DNA from: Gemmatimonadota bacterium | GTDB lineage: Bacteria; Gemmatimonadota; Gemmatimonadetes; Gemmatimonadales; GWC2-71-9 | Assembly: GCA_029884275.1 (NCBI GenBank) | Contig: JAOUIC010000048.1 | Coordinates: forward strand, 1 to 8,648 | Length of the DNA stretch: 8,648 nucleotides | Reading direction: 5' to 3' | Shown: piece by piece, positions 1 through 7,633 of the stretch | How the letters are laid out: each line of letters starts with the position of its first letter | Position numbering within the stretch: position 1 is the first letter of the stretch | The notes under the pieces: model-generated | What the model saw: the letters and a program-made list of their open reading frames with translations, nothing else | What the model was told of the DNA's origin: nothing | Database searches by the model: none | Program-made: the position numbers and the translations under genes

Positions 1-1
1 G

Positions 2-1411
2 ACCGACATCCTCGGTCAGCCGAACATCATCCTCGGCCGCCACCCCGAGTGCGACGTCAAGTTCGACCCCGACCGCGATCTCGACGTCTCGGCCCGCCAC
101 GCGTCACTGACCCAGGAAGGGGACCACTACGTCCTTCGGGACCTCGGCAGCACCAACGGGACGTACGTGCAGGGCCGGCTGATCCGTGAGCCGGTGACGC
201 TCTCCGGGCGGGAACTCATCCGGTTCGGGCCGAGCGGTCCTCAGGTCGAGTTCACCGCGATCAGCACGACCAAGCCGAGTGGACAGGCCCTCGGCCAGCC
301 GGCTGGCACCACGGTGTTCGGCGCCCAGTTTGCCCCCGAATCCCCTCCAGATACCCCGCCTCCACGCTCCGCCGCGCCCGCCCCGGCACCGCGACCCACA
401 GCGTCGCATTCCAACACCGCCGCCCGGGTTCGGGTCGAGGTCGAGCGCCAGACCCGCGGGTTGAGGCGGACAACGGTCGTGCTGTTCGCCCTGCTGCTGG
501 TGCTGGCGGCAACCTATTTCTGGCAGGCACAGGCCACCGCACGGCGCATCGAGGAAGACCGGCGGATGCTCCTCGGCCAGGTGGACAGCCTCGTGGGGGA
601 AATCTCCGCGCTGGCGGCGGGCACCTCGGGTCTGCGCTCGGCGCTCGAGTCGGCGCGCCAGGATGCCGAGCAGTTGCGGTCGCAGCTCAGCGCCGCGCCG
701 CAGGACCCTGCGCTCATCCGCGACCTGCGGAACCGCCTCGACGCCGCGCTCAAGCAGCAGCGGACTCTCGCCGGCGTCGCCGCATTCGACGCCCGCAGCG
801 TCGCCGCGGCCAACCGGGAAGCCGTCGCGCTGGTCTTCGTCCAGTTCCCCGACGGTTCGGTGTACACCGGGACTGCCTTTGCCGTGAGGTCGGACCCGAC
901 GGGCGGGCTCCTGGTCACCAATCGGCACGTCGTGAGCGACTCGAACGGGACCGTCGCGACCAAGATCGGAATCGTGTTCGAGGGTACCCGGCAGAACTTC
1001 CGTGCTGACGTGGTCCGGATCCACCCCGAGGCCGACGTCGCCCTGCTCCGGGCGACCGTGCACAAGGGGTTCCCCGTGGTGGCGGGTCTGGACACCCCGG
1101 GGGCCGAAATTCAGGTGGGAGCCCCGGTGGCGCTCATCGGGTTTCCCCTTGGCCTTGAGCTTGCTGAAGGGGGGAGTTGGGCAGAGATGGGGGTGGCCTC
1201 CTCCCTGACCCTGGGAACGGTTTCGCGGCGTTTGCCGAACCTGGTCCAGGTGGAGGGCTACGGGGCCCAGGGCTCGAGCGGGAGCCCGATCTTCGACGAA
1301 TCGGGGCGCGTCGTCGCCGTCCTGTACGGGGGGCAGACAGGTACCAACGGAAGGATCCTGTATGGGGTTCCGGTGCGCTTCGTCCACCAGCTTCTGGAGG
1401 ACCAACGATAG
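2..1411 (+). CDS. FHA domain - transmembrane - trypsin-like serine protease (5' partial)
   Basis: The reading frame is open from the left edge to a TAG at 1409-1411, so the true start lies outside the window; 469 residues are visible. Residues 1-85 are an FHA domain lacking only its first strand or so: GRH at 12-14, SARH at 30-33 and GSTNG at 49-53, the residues that normally bind phosphothreonine. A Pro/Ala-rich linker (about 113-134) follows, then RR and a single hydrophobic helix (about 157-176), then a charged, probably coiled-coil stretch (about 179-255). Residues 269-465 form a trypsin-like (HtrA/S1C-type) protease domain. Its apparent triad is His309 (NRHVVS), Asp345 (ADVALL) and Ser426 (GSSGSP). 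The positive residues before the helix suggest FHA in the cytoplasm and the protease in the periplasm. No PDZ domain follows, unlike DegP. An internal GTG at 167 cannot be the start because it would cut the FHA domain. Substrate unknown. The fold calls are firm; the signalling role is inferred. Confidence 0.9.
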   Translation, partial: TDILGQPNIILGRHPECDVKFDPDRDLDVSARHASLTQEGDHYVLRDLGSTNGTYVQGRLIREPVTLSGRELIRFGPSGPQVEFTAISTTKPSGQALGQPAGTTVFGAQFAPESPPDTPPPRSAAPAPAPRPTASHSNTAARVRVEVERQTRGLRRTTVVLFALLLVLAATYFWQAQATARRIEEDRRMLLGQVDSLVGEISALAAGTSGLRSALESARQDAEQLRSQLSAAPQDPALIRDLRNRLDAALKQQRTLAGVAAFDARSVAAANREAVALVFVQFPDGSVYTGTAFAVRSDPTGGLLVTNRHVVSDSNGTVATKIGIVFEGTRQNFRADVVRIHPEADVALLRATVHKGFPVVAGLDTPGAEIQVGAPVALIGFPLGLELAEGGSWAEMGVASSLTLGTVSRRLPNLVQVEGYGAQGSSGSPIFDESGRVVAVLYGGQTGTNGRILYGVPVRFVHQLLEDQR

Positions 1412-1507
1412 GTCGGGCTCCCTCCCGGCCGGCTTCCGCTCCGCCCACCGCCACGATCTGTGCGCTGAGTCACATTCCAACAACTGCGGCCTGCGGTGGT
1501 AACGGGC

Positions 1508-4500
1508 ATGACTCGGGGGATCTGGCTCGCCCTGGAGCGCATCGGGAAGGGGTTCGGCCTGCCCCGCCTCACGCTCGCGGTGGCACTTCTTGTTGTGACC
1601 GGCGTCACCGCCGGAACCCTCTGGACCCTGTCGAGAATCGAATCATCGGTCCGCCAATCGGCTGAGCACACGCTGGGATCCGTTCTGGCGAACGCCCGCG
1701 AAGCGGCCCGCCACTGGGCCACGCGGGGGGAAGTACTCGCGTCCACGCTGGCCGGCAACGCCGCCGTTCGCCGCTCCGCGCGGCTGGCGCTCACCGCGCA
1801 GTCGCGCGGCGAGAAGTCCGTGCCCGCCTCGCTGCCGGCGCATGAGGTCCTCGAGCCCGAGGTCCGGATGAACGGAGCCGACGGCTACTGGATCTTCGGC
1901 CTCGACGGCTCCACCCTCCTGTCCTGGCCCGAGCAGCTGCCAGTCCATCCGGGTGTGACGGTCGGGGACGGATTCACCCGCGCGCTCGATGGAGTGGCTT
2001 CGCTGGTCTTCTTCGCGCCGGAGAACGCTGGACCGCCGCGCCTCCTGGCACTCGCCCCCATCCGGGATGATGCCGGCCGGATCATGGCGATGCTCGGCAT
2101 CGGACTCGCGGCGGATCGCGAACTGGGCCGCATCGCCGGGCGCACCCACATGCGCTCGCTGGGCCGGCTCTGGTTCATGGACCAGGCCGGTCGGGTGGTG
2201 GCCAGCAGCCATTCGGATCCGCGCGGCGGCGTCCCCCCGCGGCTCCAGCGCCCCGGCACCGGGGACCTCACCCGCAGCGCGGCCGCGGCAATGCTCCGAA
2301 CGCCCGGCAGCAACCTCGACGGCTACACCGACGCACGCGGCAGCCGGGTGATCGGCGCGTGGGCCTGGGACAACGAGCTCGGCCTCGCCCTGATCGTCGA
2401 ATCGGACCTCAAAGACGCCTACCACACGATCTTCACCGCACGGAGCGCGCTCTACACCGGGCTGGGCCTCGCCTTCATCCTGCTGGCGGCCGCGCTGGTC
2501 TTCCAGGTGGCCGCCCGCAGGAAGACCTCGGACTTCGCGGCCCTGCAGCGGCGCCTCGCCGCCGTGCTGGAAGCCACCACCGACTCGGTGTGCTTCACCG
2601 ATGCCGACGGCCGGCCGATCTACCTCAACCGCGCCGGTGAGACGCTGCTGGGCAAGGGATCGGACCTTTCGGCGCTGCTCCTGCCTCCGGATCGCCTCGT
2701 CATCGCTCGGGAGCAAGGGGCCTGGGCGGGCGAAACCACCCTCGCGATGAACGGCGCCGGCGACCTCACGCTCTCCCAGGTCATCCTGTGCCACCGCCGC
2801 CCCGCCGGGGAGGTTGACTACTACTCGACCATCGCGCGCGACATCAGCGACCGGAAGCGGCTCGAACGGCGGCTGTCAGAGGAGAAGGAGCGCGCCGAGG
2901 TGACCCTGGGTTCCATCGGGGACGCCGTCATCCGCACCGACGAGCGGGCCCGGATCGAGTACGCCAACCCGGTGGCGGAGGAGTTGCTCGGCCGGCGCCA
3001 CGCTTCCCTGGCCGGCCGCCGGGTCAGCGACCTGGTCAACCTGATCCACGAGACCTCGCGCGAGCGGCTGGAAAACCCGGTCGACACCGCGCTCCGTGAG
3101 CGCCGAATCGTCTCTCGCTCCAATCACTCGCTGCTGCTGCGCGACGACGGGCAGGAATACGCCGTGGACGACACCGCATCCCCGATCTTCGACCTCGAGG
3201 GGCGGATGGTCGGCGCGGTGCTGGTGCTCCACGACGTGAGCCGCGCCCGTTCGCTCTCCCGGCAGCTGGCCCACCAGGCCAGCCACGACTTCCTCACCGG
3301 ACTGGTCAACCGCCAGGAATTCGAGCGGCGGGCCGGCCGCCTGCTGGAGCGGGCCCGGAACGACGGCAGCACGCACGCCCTCTGCTTCCTCGACCTCGAC
3401 CAGTTCAAGGTGGTCAACGACACCTGCGGTCACGTCGCGGGCGACGAACTGCTTCGCCAGCTGGCCGTCACCCTGACCGGTGTGGTCCGGCGCCGCGACA
3501 CCCTGAGCCGCCTGGGCGGGGACGAGTTCGGCATCCTGCTGGAGCATTGCCCGCCCTCCGAGGCCATCCGGCTCGCCGGCTCCTGCCTCGAGACGGTCCA
3601 GCAGATGCGATTCGTGTGGGAGGGACAGCCGTTCGTCGTGGCGGGCAGCATCGGCGTGGTGTCGATCACCGCGGAGAGCGAAAGCCTCGCGACCATCCTG
3701 CGCGACGCCGACGCGGCGTGTTATGCCGCCAAGGACCGGGGACGGAACCGGGTCTACCAATACGCCCCGGATGACGCCGTGATGGCGGTACGGCAGGGCG
3801 AGATGCAGTGGGTCAGCCGGATCTCGTCGGCGCTGCAGGAGAACCGGTTCCAGCTCTTCGGGCAGGCCATCGTTCCGCTGGTGCCGCGCGGGCGGGAACG
3901 CTCGCGCGTGGAGGTGCTGATCCGGCTGGTGGAACGCGACGGCACGCTCGTCGCCCCAGGGGCGTTCATCCCGGCCGCCGAACGCTACAGCCTGATGAAC
4001 GCGGTGGACCGCTGGGTGGTGCGCAACGTGATCGAGATGTTCGCCCACGGAGCGCTGGCCACCACCCGGCCCATCGCCTCGATCAACCTGTCGGGGACGT
4101 CGCTGGGCGACCCCACGATGCTCACCTTCGTCCGGGAGCAGCTGGAACAGTCGGGGGTCCCGCCGGAGATGCTCTGCTTCGAGGTGACGGAGACGGCGGC
4201 CATCGCGAATCTGGCGCAGGCCACCCACTTCATGAAGGAGCTGAAGTCGCTGGGGTGCTGGTTCGCGCTGGACGACTTCGGCAGCGGCATGTCGTCGTTC
4301 GGCTACCTGCAGTCACTCCCGGTCGACGCCCTGAAGATCGCGGGCGCGTTTCTGCGCGATGTCGAGCGCAACCCGGTCGAGTACGCCATGGTGGAGGCGA
4401 TCAATCGCGTGGGTCACGTCATGCGGCTGAAGACCGTGGCCGAGGGGGTGGAGAACCTCGCATCGCTCGACACGCTCCGCCGGCTCGGCGTGGACTACGT

Positions 4501-4642
4501 GCAGGGCTTCGCCATCAGCGAGCCGGTGCCGCTCGAAGAGATGGCCTCGATCACGGCGCCCCTGCCGCTCACCCGAGAAGCAGAGCGCCAGCGCCTGCGG
4601 TCGCACCCAGAATCGCGGCACTCCAAGCGAGCCATCGGATGA
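1508..4642 (+). CDS. Membrane sensor with two PAS domains, GGDEF and EAL: cyclic-di-GMP synthase/phosphodiesterase
   Basis: This inner-membrane protein probably makes and/or degrades cyclic-di-GMP in response to an external signal. Numbering is from ATG 1508. I prefer this start because a weak GGTGG lies 8 nt upstream; an in-frame GTG at 1496 would add four residues. Order: TM1 (about 21-41), extracytoplasmic sensor (about 42-312, probably Cache/CHASE-like), TM2 (about 314-335), PAS1 (about 345-446, weak), PAS2 (about 459-581), GGDEF (about 585-752), EAL (about 768-1016), and a charged tail. The GGDEF domain has the canonical signature (670-674), the DLDQFK and GDELL motifs, and an RRRD inhibitory site (661-664) five residues upstream. 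The EAL domain starts with EVL (Glu802) and keeps Asn860, Glu892, Asp922-Asp923, Lys943, Glu979 and Gln999. The usual KID is KIA (Ala945). Synthase activity is likely; phosphodiesterase activity is less certain. The upstream protease gene ends 96 nt before, on the same strand. The last 74 bp overlap the convergent symporter gene. Confidence 0.93.
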   Translation: MTRGIWLALERIGKGFGLPRLTLAVALLVVTGVTAGTLWTLSRIESSVRQSAEHTLGSVLANAREAARHWATRGEVLASTLAGNAAVRRSARLALTAQSRGEKSVPASLPAHEVLEPEVRMNGADGYWIFGLDGSTLLSWPEQLPVHPGVTVGDGFTRALDGVASLVFFAPENAGPPRLLALAPIRDDAGRIMAMLGIGLAADRELGRIAGRTHMRSLGRLWFMDQAGRVVASSHSDPRGGVPPRLQRPGTGDLTRSAAAAMLRTPGSNLDGYTDARGSRVIGAWAWDNELGLALIVESDLKDAYHTIFTARSALYTGLGLAFILLAAALVFQVAARRKTSDFAALQRRLAAVLEATTDSVCFTDADGRPIYLNRAGETLLGKGSDLSALLLPPDRLVIAREQGAWAGETTLAMNGAGDLTLSQVILCHRRPAGEVDYYSTIARDISDRKRLERRLSEEKERAEVTLGSIGDAVIRTDERARIEYANPVAEELLGRRHASLAGRRVSDLVNLIHETSRERLENPVDTALRERRIVSRSNHSLLLRDDGQEYAVDDTASPIFDLEGRMVGAVLVLHDVSRARSLSRQLAHQASHDFLTGLVNRQEFERRAGRLLERARNDGSTHALCFLDLDQFKVVNDTCGHVAGDELLRQLAVTLTGVVRRRDTLSRLGGDEFGILLEHCPPSEAIRLAGSCLETVQQMRFVWEGQPFVVAGSIGVVSITAESESLATILRDADAACYAAKDRGRNRVYQYAPDDAVMAVRQGEMQWVSRISSALQENRFQLFGQAIVPLVPRGRERSRVEVLIRLVERDGTLVAPGAFIPAAERYSLMNAVDRWVVRNVIEMFAHGALATTRPIASINLSGTSLGDPTMLTFVREQLEQSGVPPEMLCFEVTETAAIANLAQATHFMKELKSLGCWFALDDFGSGMSSFGYLQSLPVDALKIAGAFLRDVERNPVEYAMVEAINRVGHVMRLKTVAEGVENLASLDTLRRLGVDYVQGFAISEPVPLEEMASITAPLPLTREAERQRLRSHPESRHSKRAIG
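4569..4642. other. Tail-to-tail coding overlap of the GGDEF-EAL and symporter genes
   Basis: The plus-strand cyclic-di-GMP gene stops with TGA at 4640-4642, and the minus-strand symporter gene stops with TGA at 4571-4569. Both genes therefore use these 74 bp. On the plus strand the segment encodes only the charged, probably disordered tail after the EAL domain. On the minus strand it encodes the last hydrophobic helix of the symporter (IRWLAWSAAILGATAGAG). No intergenic terminator can exist, so transcripts from both sides must run into each other or end inside coding sequence. Confidence 0.9.
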
Positions 4643-6203
4643 GGTCCCGGCGCAGATCGTCGAGCGGCGCGAGGCCGGTCGCCCTCGCCTGTGGTCCCCA
4701 CCAGCCCCCGGGCCGAACCCGGCGGTAGAACCCCTCGAGCACCTCGGGCCGTTCCGGCGGCGTCAGCAGCATGACCGGCACCCAGACCGCCAGTGTGCCG
4801 AACGCGGTGAGCGCGAGGCGCCCGCCAAAGCTCACGTCACCCAGCGCCGGATGGTAGCTGGCCGCCGCCAACCCCAGCGCCGCCGCCATCGCAGCAAGCT
4901 CGGCCCAGGCGTTCACCCGCCACCAGAACCAGCGGAGCAACAGCACCAGTCCGGGACCGTTGCCCAGAAGAATCAGAAACCGGAAGACCTCGCCCACATC
5001 CCGCATGAAGAACGAGACCGCCGCCGCCAGCACCGCGAGGGCTATCGACGCGACCCGGGCAAGCCGCATCAGCCGCGCTTCCTCGCGGTCGCCGCTGAGG
5101 CGCCCGTACAGGTCGTGCACGATGTAGCTCGCGCCCCAGTTGATCTGGGTCGACACGGTGGACATGAAGGCAGCCAGCAGGCTCGCGAAGACCAGGCCCA
5201 GCACCCCGGGCGGGAGGTAGCGCCGCATCAGCACCGGATAGGCAAGTTCAGGATCCTGGAGATCCGGCACGAGAATGAGTGCCGCGAGGGCCAGCAGAAC
5301 CCAGGGCCAGGTGCGGACCACGTAATTGAGGATGTTGAAGGTGTGCACCGCGCGCACCGCCTCCCGCTCGTTCGCCGTCGCGGACAGCCGCTGCACGAAC
5401 ATCCCGCCGCCGTCGCTGTTCCGGAACGCCCACCACTGGATCGTGAGGTAGCCCAGGAAGGTGGCGATCGGCACCAGCGCACCCTCGCCCGTGGGCACGA
5501 TCTGCAGGTGCGACCCAAGACCGGCCTCCCGCAGCTTCGCCACCAGCGAGCCCACCCCACCGACCTCGTGGAGAGCATATCCCGCCACCAGGAAGGCACC
5601 GGCCAGGGCGAGGATGTACTGGAAGAGATCGGTCACCACCACGCCCCAGAGGCCCGCGACGGCGGTATACGCCACCGTCAGCAGCACGATCGGCAGGAGC
5701 GCCCACAGGCGGTCGTCGCCCGGCAGCCCCTCGAGGCCCGCGAAGAGCCCCAGCCCGTCCAGCACCTTCCTGAGCGCCAGCATCCCATAGCCGATCGAGA
5801 TGCAGTTGAGTGGCACAGCGAAGAGAAAGGCCCGAAACGAACGGAGGAACACCGCCGGGCGACCGCCGTAGCGGACCTCGGTCAGTTCCAGGTCGGTCAT
5901 CAGGTTGGCGCGGCGCCAGAGCCGGGCGAGCAGCACCGCCAGCAGGACGTGGGACAGCGCGAAGCACCACCACTCCCAGTTGCCGGCCACCCCGCGGCGC
6001 GCCACCAGGCCGGCCACGTACAGCGGGGTGTCCACGTTGAAAGTGGTCGCCGCCATGGAGACCGCCGCCAGCCACCAGGGGATGGCGCGCCCGCCGACGA
6101 AGAAGTCAGTGAGGCTCCGCGCGCCGCGGCGCGCCACCCAGAGCCCCAGCGCGAGCGTCACGCCGAGGTAGGCCGCGACGACGATCCAGTCGAGCCGGCT
6201 CAC
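4569..6203 (-). CDS. Sodium:solute symporter (SSS family), candidate cell-wall sugar importer
   Basis: The product is a 544-residue inner-membrane transporter of the sodium:solute symporter family, expected to bring a small solute in with Na+. About 13-14 hydrophobic segments span the protein, starting at residues 6-24 and ending at 521-542. The family signature is clear: FFVGGR early (about 34-39), and a helix (about 331-355) ending in MSTVSTQIN, whose Ser/Thr residues match the usual second sodium site. AGNWEWW (73-79) and NWGASY (355-360) recall a symporter subgroup I associate with Bacteroidetes and Gemmatimonadota (from memory). I chose GTG at 6203: it overlaps the upstream stop as GTGA, has GGAG 8 nt before it, and gives a typical start (MSRLDWIVVAAYLG). 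A TTG at 6224 would add seven residues. It is the third gene after anmK and the NagZ-like gene. That context suggests GlcNAc-anhydroMurNAc, anhydroMurNAc or a related amino sugar as substrate, which is inference; the protein alone does not reveal it. Confidence 0.9.
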   Translation of the reverse strand: MSRLDWIVVAAYLGVTLALGLWVARRGARSLTDFFVGGRAIPWWLAAVSMAATTFNVDTPLYVAGLVARRGVAGNWEWWCFALSHVLLAVLLARLWRRANLMTDLELTEVRYGGRPAVFLRSFRAFLFAVPLNCISIGYGMLALRKVLDGLGLFAGLEGLPGDDRLWALLPIVLLTVAYTAVAGLWGVVVTDLFQYILALAGAFLVAGYALHEVGGVGSLVAKLREAGLGSHLQIVPTGEGALVPIATFLGYLTIQWWAFRNSDGGGMFVQRLSATANEREAVRAVHTFNILNYVVRTWPWVLLALAALILVPDLQDPELAYPVLMRRYLPPGVLGLVFASLLAAFMSTVSTQINWGASYIVHDLYGRLSGDREEARLMRLARVASIALAVLAAAVSFFMRDVGEVFRFLILLGNGPGLVLLLRWFWWRVNAWAELAAMAAALGLAAASYHPALGDVSFGGRLALTAFGTLAVWVPVMLLTPPERPEVLEGFYRRVRPGGWWGPQARATGLAPLDDLRRDLIRWLAWSAAILGATAGAGALLLG

Positions 6204-7633
6204 CTGATGCGCTCCAGCAGCCAATCGGCAGCTGCATGCTGCATCAGCGGCTGCCGGTGCCAGGCGACAAGCACCGGTGCCGCTCCGGGGACCTCTCCGA
6301 CCAGCCGGGGATGGCCGAACAGCACCACCAGCGCGGCGGCCGGCGCCAGCTCCGCCAGCGCGGCGAGACTGTCGGCTCCGAACCCGGCCCGCCCCTTCGA
6401 CATCCTGGGCTCCGCGAAGGCGAGGATCACTCGCTGGCCGCCGAAGCCTTCCCGGGCATGCGCCCGGGCCAGATCGCGCCGGACCAGATCGCTCGGCCCC
6501 CGGGCGTGGGCAGACTCCTGATCATCGTCGATGATGGCGAGGTCCACTCCGCCCCGGAGGTCCGGGAGCGTCCCGCGAATCAACCCGCAGTCGAGCAGGC
6601 GGCGGGCAATGGCGCGCGACTCCCGCTCACTCGCCGGGTCGGCAGTGAAGGAAGGGGCTCTGGTCGCGGTCAGGCCGAGGAACTGCTGGTACCGGGAGAG
6701 GGAAGCCGCCACCGCATCGGCGACCTTCGCCTCGGCCTCCACGGCCCGCTGGAGCACTGCGACCGCGCCGGCAGGATCCGGGGGATAGAGCAGCAGGTCG
6801 CAGCCTGCGAGGATCGGGGCGAGGACGACCTCGTCATCCGGGAGGCCGGCGCGCGCGCCCTGCATCACCAGGGCGTCGGTCACGACCAGCCCGCCGAAGC
6901 CGAGGACGGAGCGAAGGTGGCCCAGCATGACCGCCGAGCGCGTGGCCGGCTCGCCCGACGGGTCCCAGCCGGGATACCGGACGTGCGCCGTCATGATGGA
7001 TGCGACGCCTGCCTCGATGGCGCCCTTGAAGGGTCGCAGATCGGTGCCAGTCAGCTCGGCGAGGTCGCAGTCCACCGTGGGCACGACGTCATGTGAGTCC
7101 TGGAAGGTCCGGCCATGCCCTGGGTAGTGCTTGGCACAGGCGAGGACGCCTTCTCCCTGGGCGGCGCGAACCCACGCGGAAACGTTCCGCGCCACGGATT
7201 CGGGATCGGAGCCGAAACTCCGGGTCTGGATGATCGGATTGCGGGGGTCGACGTCGAGGTCCGCCACCGGGGCGAACACCCAGTTGATGCCGAGCCCGAG
7301 CGCCTCACGCGCCGTGGTCCGGCCGGCCCAGGCGACCGCCTCCTCGTCCCCCAGGCTTGCGAGCGCGGCGGGAGGGGGAATATCGGTGAGGCGGCGTGCC
7401 TGCTGACCTGCGCCGCGCTCCAGGTCGGCCCCGAGGAGAAGGGGGCGGCCGGCGCGGCGGCGGATGCTCGCGATGATCTCCCCGATTTCATCGCCGCGGG
7501 CCCTGGGGACGCCGAACACGATGAATCCGCCAACCCCGGCCGCGAGCGCCGCATCGATCCGGGGCTCCTCATGCGCGAATCCCGACTCTGGCCGCCAGCG
7601 GATCGCGGGGAGGACCAGCCGGCCAGGGGTCAT
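6200..7633 (-). CDS. nagZ: Family 3 glycoside hydrolase, NagZ-like beta-N-acetylhexosaminidase
   Basis: This 477-residue protein belongs to glycoside hydrolase family 3. NagZ-type members remove the non-reducing GlcNAc from GlcNAc-anhydroMurNAc (with or without peptide) during cell-wall recycling. The catalytic barrel is at about 1-325. It holds KHYPGHGRT (168-176), the Asp179-Ser-His181 dyad that serves as acid/base in NagZ-type enzymes, RSFGSDP (138-144), and the probable nucleophile Asp253 in VVTDALVM. A second alpha/beta domain (about 345-477) follows, as in the longer two-domain NagZ of Bacillus; E. coli NagZ (about 340 residues) lacks it. The usual EGG after the first Asp motif is ERGAG (72-76). 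No signal peptide is visible, so the enzyme should be cytoplasmic. ATG 7633 overlaps the anmK stop as ATGA and has no good Shine-Dalgarno, which suggests reinitiation after anmK. Its own stop overlaps the symporter start. The family is certain; NagZ specificity is likely from the dyad and neighbours. Confidence 0.9.
   Translation of the reverse strand: MTPGRLVLPAIRWRPESGFAHEEPRIDAALAAGVGGFIVFGVPRARGDEIGEIIASIRRRAGRPLLLGADLERGAGQQARRLTDIPPPAALASLGDEEAVAWAGRTTAREALGLGINWVFAPVADLDVDPRNPIIQTRSFGSDPESVARNVSAWVRAAQGEGVLACAKHYPGHGRTFQDSHDVVPTVDCDLAELTGTDLRPFKGAIEAGVASIMTAHVRYPGWDPSGEPATRSAVMLGHLRSVLGFGGLVVTDALVMQGARAGLPDDEVVLAPILAGCDLLLYPPDPAGAVAVLQRAVEAEAKVADAVAASLSRYQQFLGLTATRAPSFTADPASERESRAIARRLLDCGLIRGTLPDLRGGVDLAIIDDDQESAHARGPSDLVRRDLARAHAREGFGGQRVILAFAEPRMSKGRAGFGADSLAALAELAPAAALVVLFGHPRLVGEVPGAAPVLVAWHRQPLMQHAAADWLLERIR
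6212..6215 (-). promoter_or_regulatory. Ribosome binding site of the symporter gene
   Basis: On the minus strand GGAG lies at 6215-6212, eight bases before the GTG at 6203-6201 and inside the 3' end of the NagZ-like gene. Its spacing fits the GTG start and not the TTG at 6224, which lies upstream of it, so it decides the start in favour of the 4-bp GTGA overlap. Confidence 0.65.

Noticed and set aside
1145..1174. Possible hairpin terminator: CCCCTT paired with AAGGGG
   Set aside because: The stem is only six base pairs with a 16-nt loop, there is no T-run, and it sits inside the protease coding region before the catalytic serine.
104..1483. Long minus-strand open frame (459 codons) opposite the FHA-protease gene
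   Set aside because: It has no recognisable motif, is rich in Arg, Gly and Pro, and lies opposite a frame with clear FHA and protease motifs. Long antisense frames are expected at this G+C.
1412..1507. Promoter or terminator in the gap between the two plus-strand genes
   Set aside because: No -35/-10 pair and no stem followed by T residues could be supported; CCGGCCGG and the repeated CTGCGG are short and expected at this base composition.
2876..4228. Minus-strand open frame (450 codons) opposite the GGDEF-EAL gene
   Set aside because: Composition is His/Arg/Gln-rich with no domain signal, while the plus strand encodes intact PAS2, GGDEF and EAL motifs.
6222..6224. TTG as the start of the symporter
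   Set aside because: GTG at 6203 has a GGAG at correct spacing and a 4-bp overlap with the preceding stop; the seven extra residues from TTG add nothing recognisable.
4851..6521. Plus-strand open frame (556 codons) across the symporter and NagZ-like genes
   Set aside because: It spans the junction of two well-supported minus-strand genes, has a low-complexity His/Gln/Arg composition, and shows no domain. It is a shadow frame.
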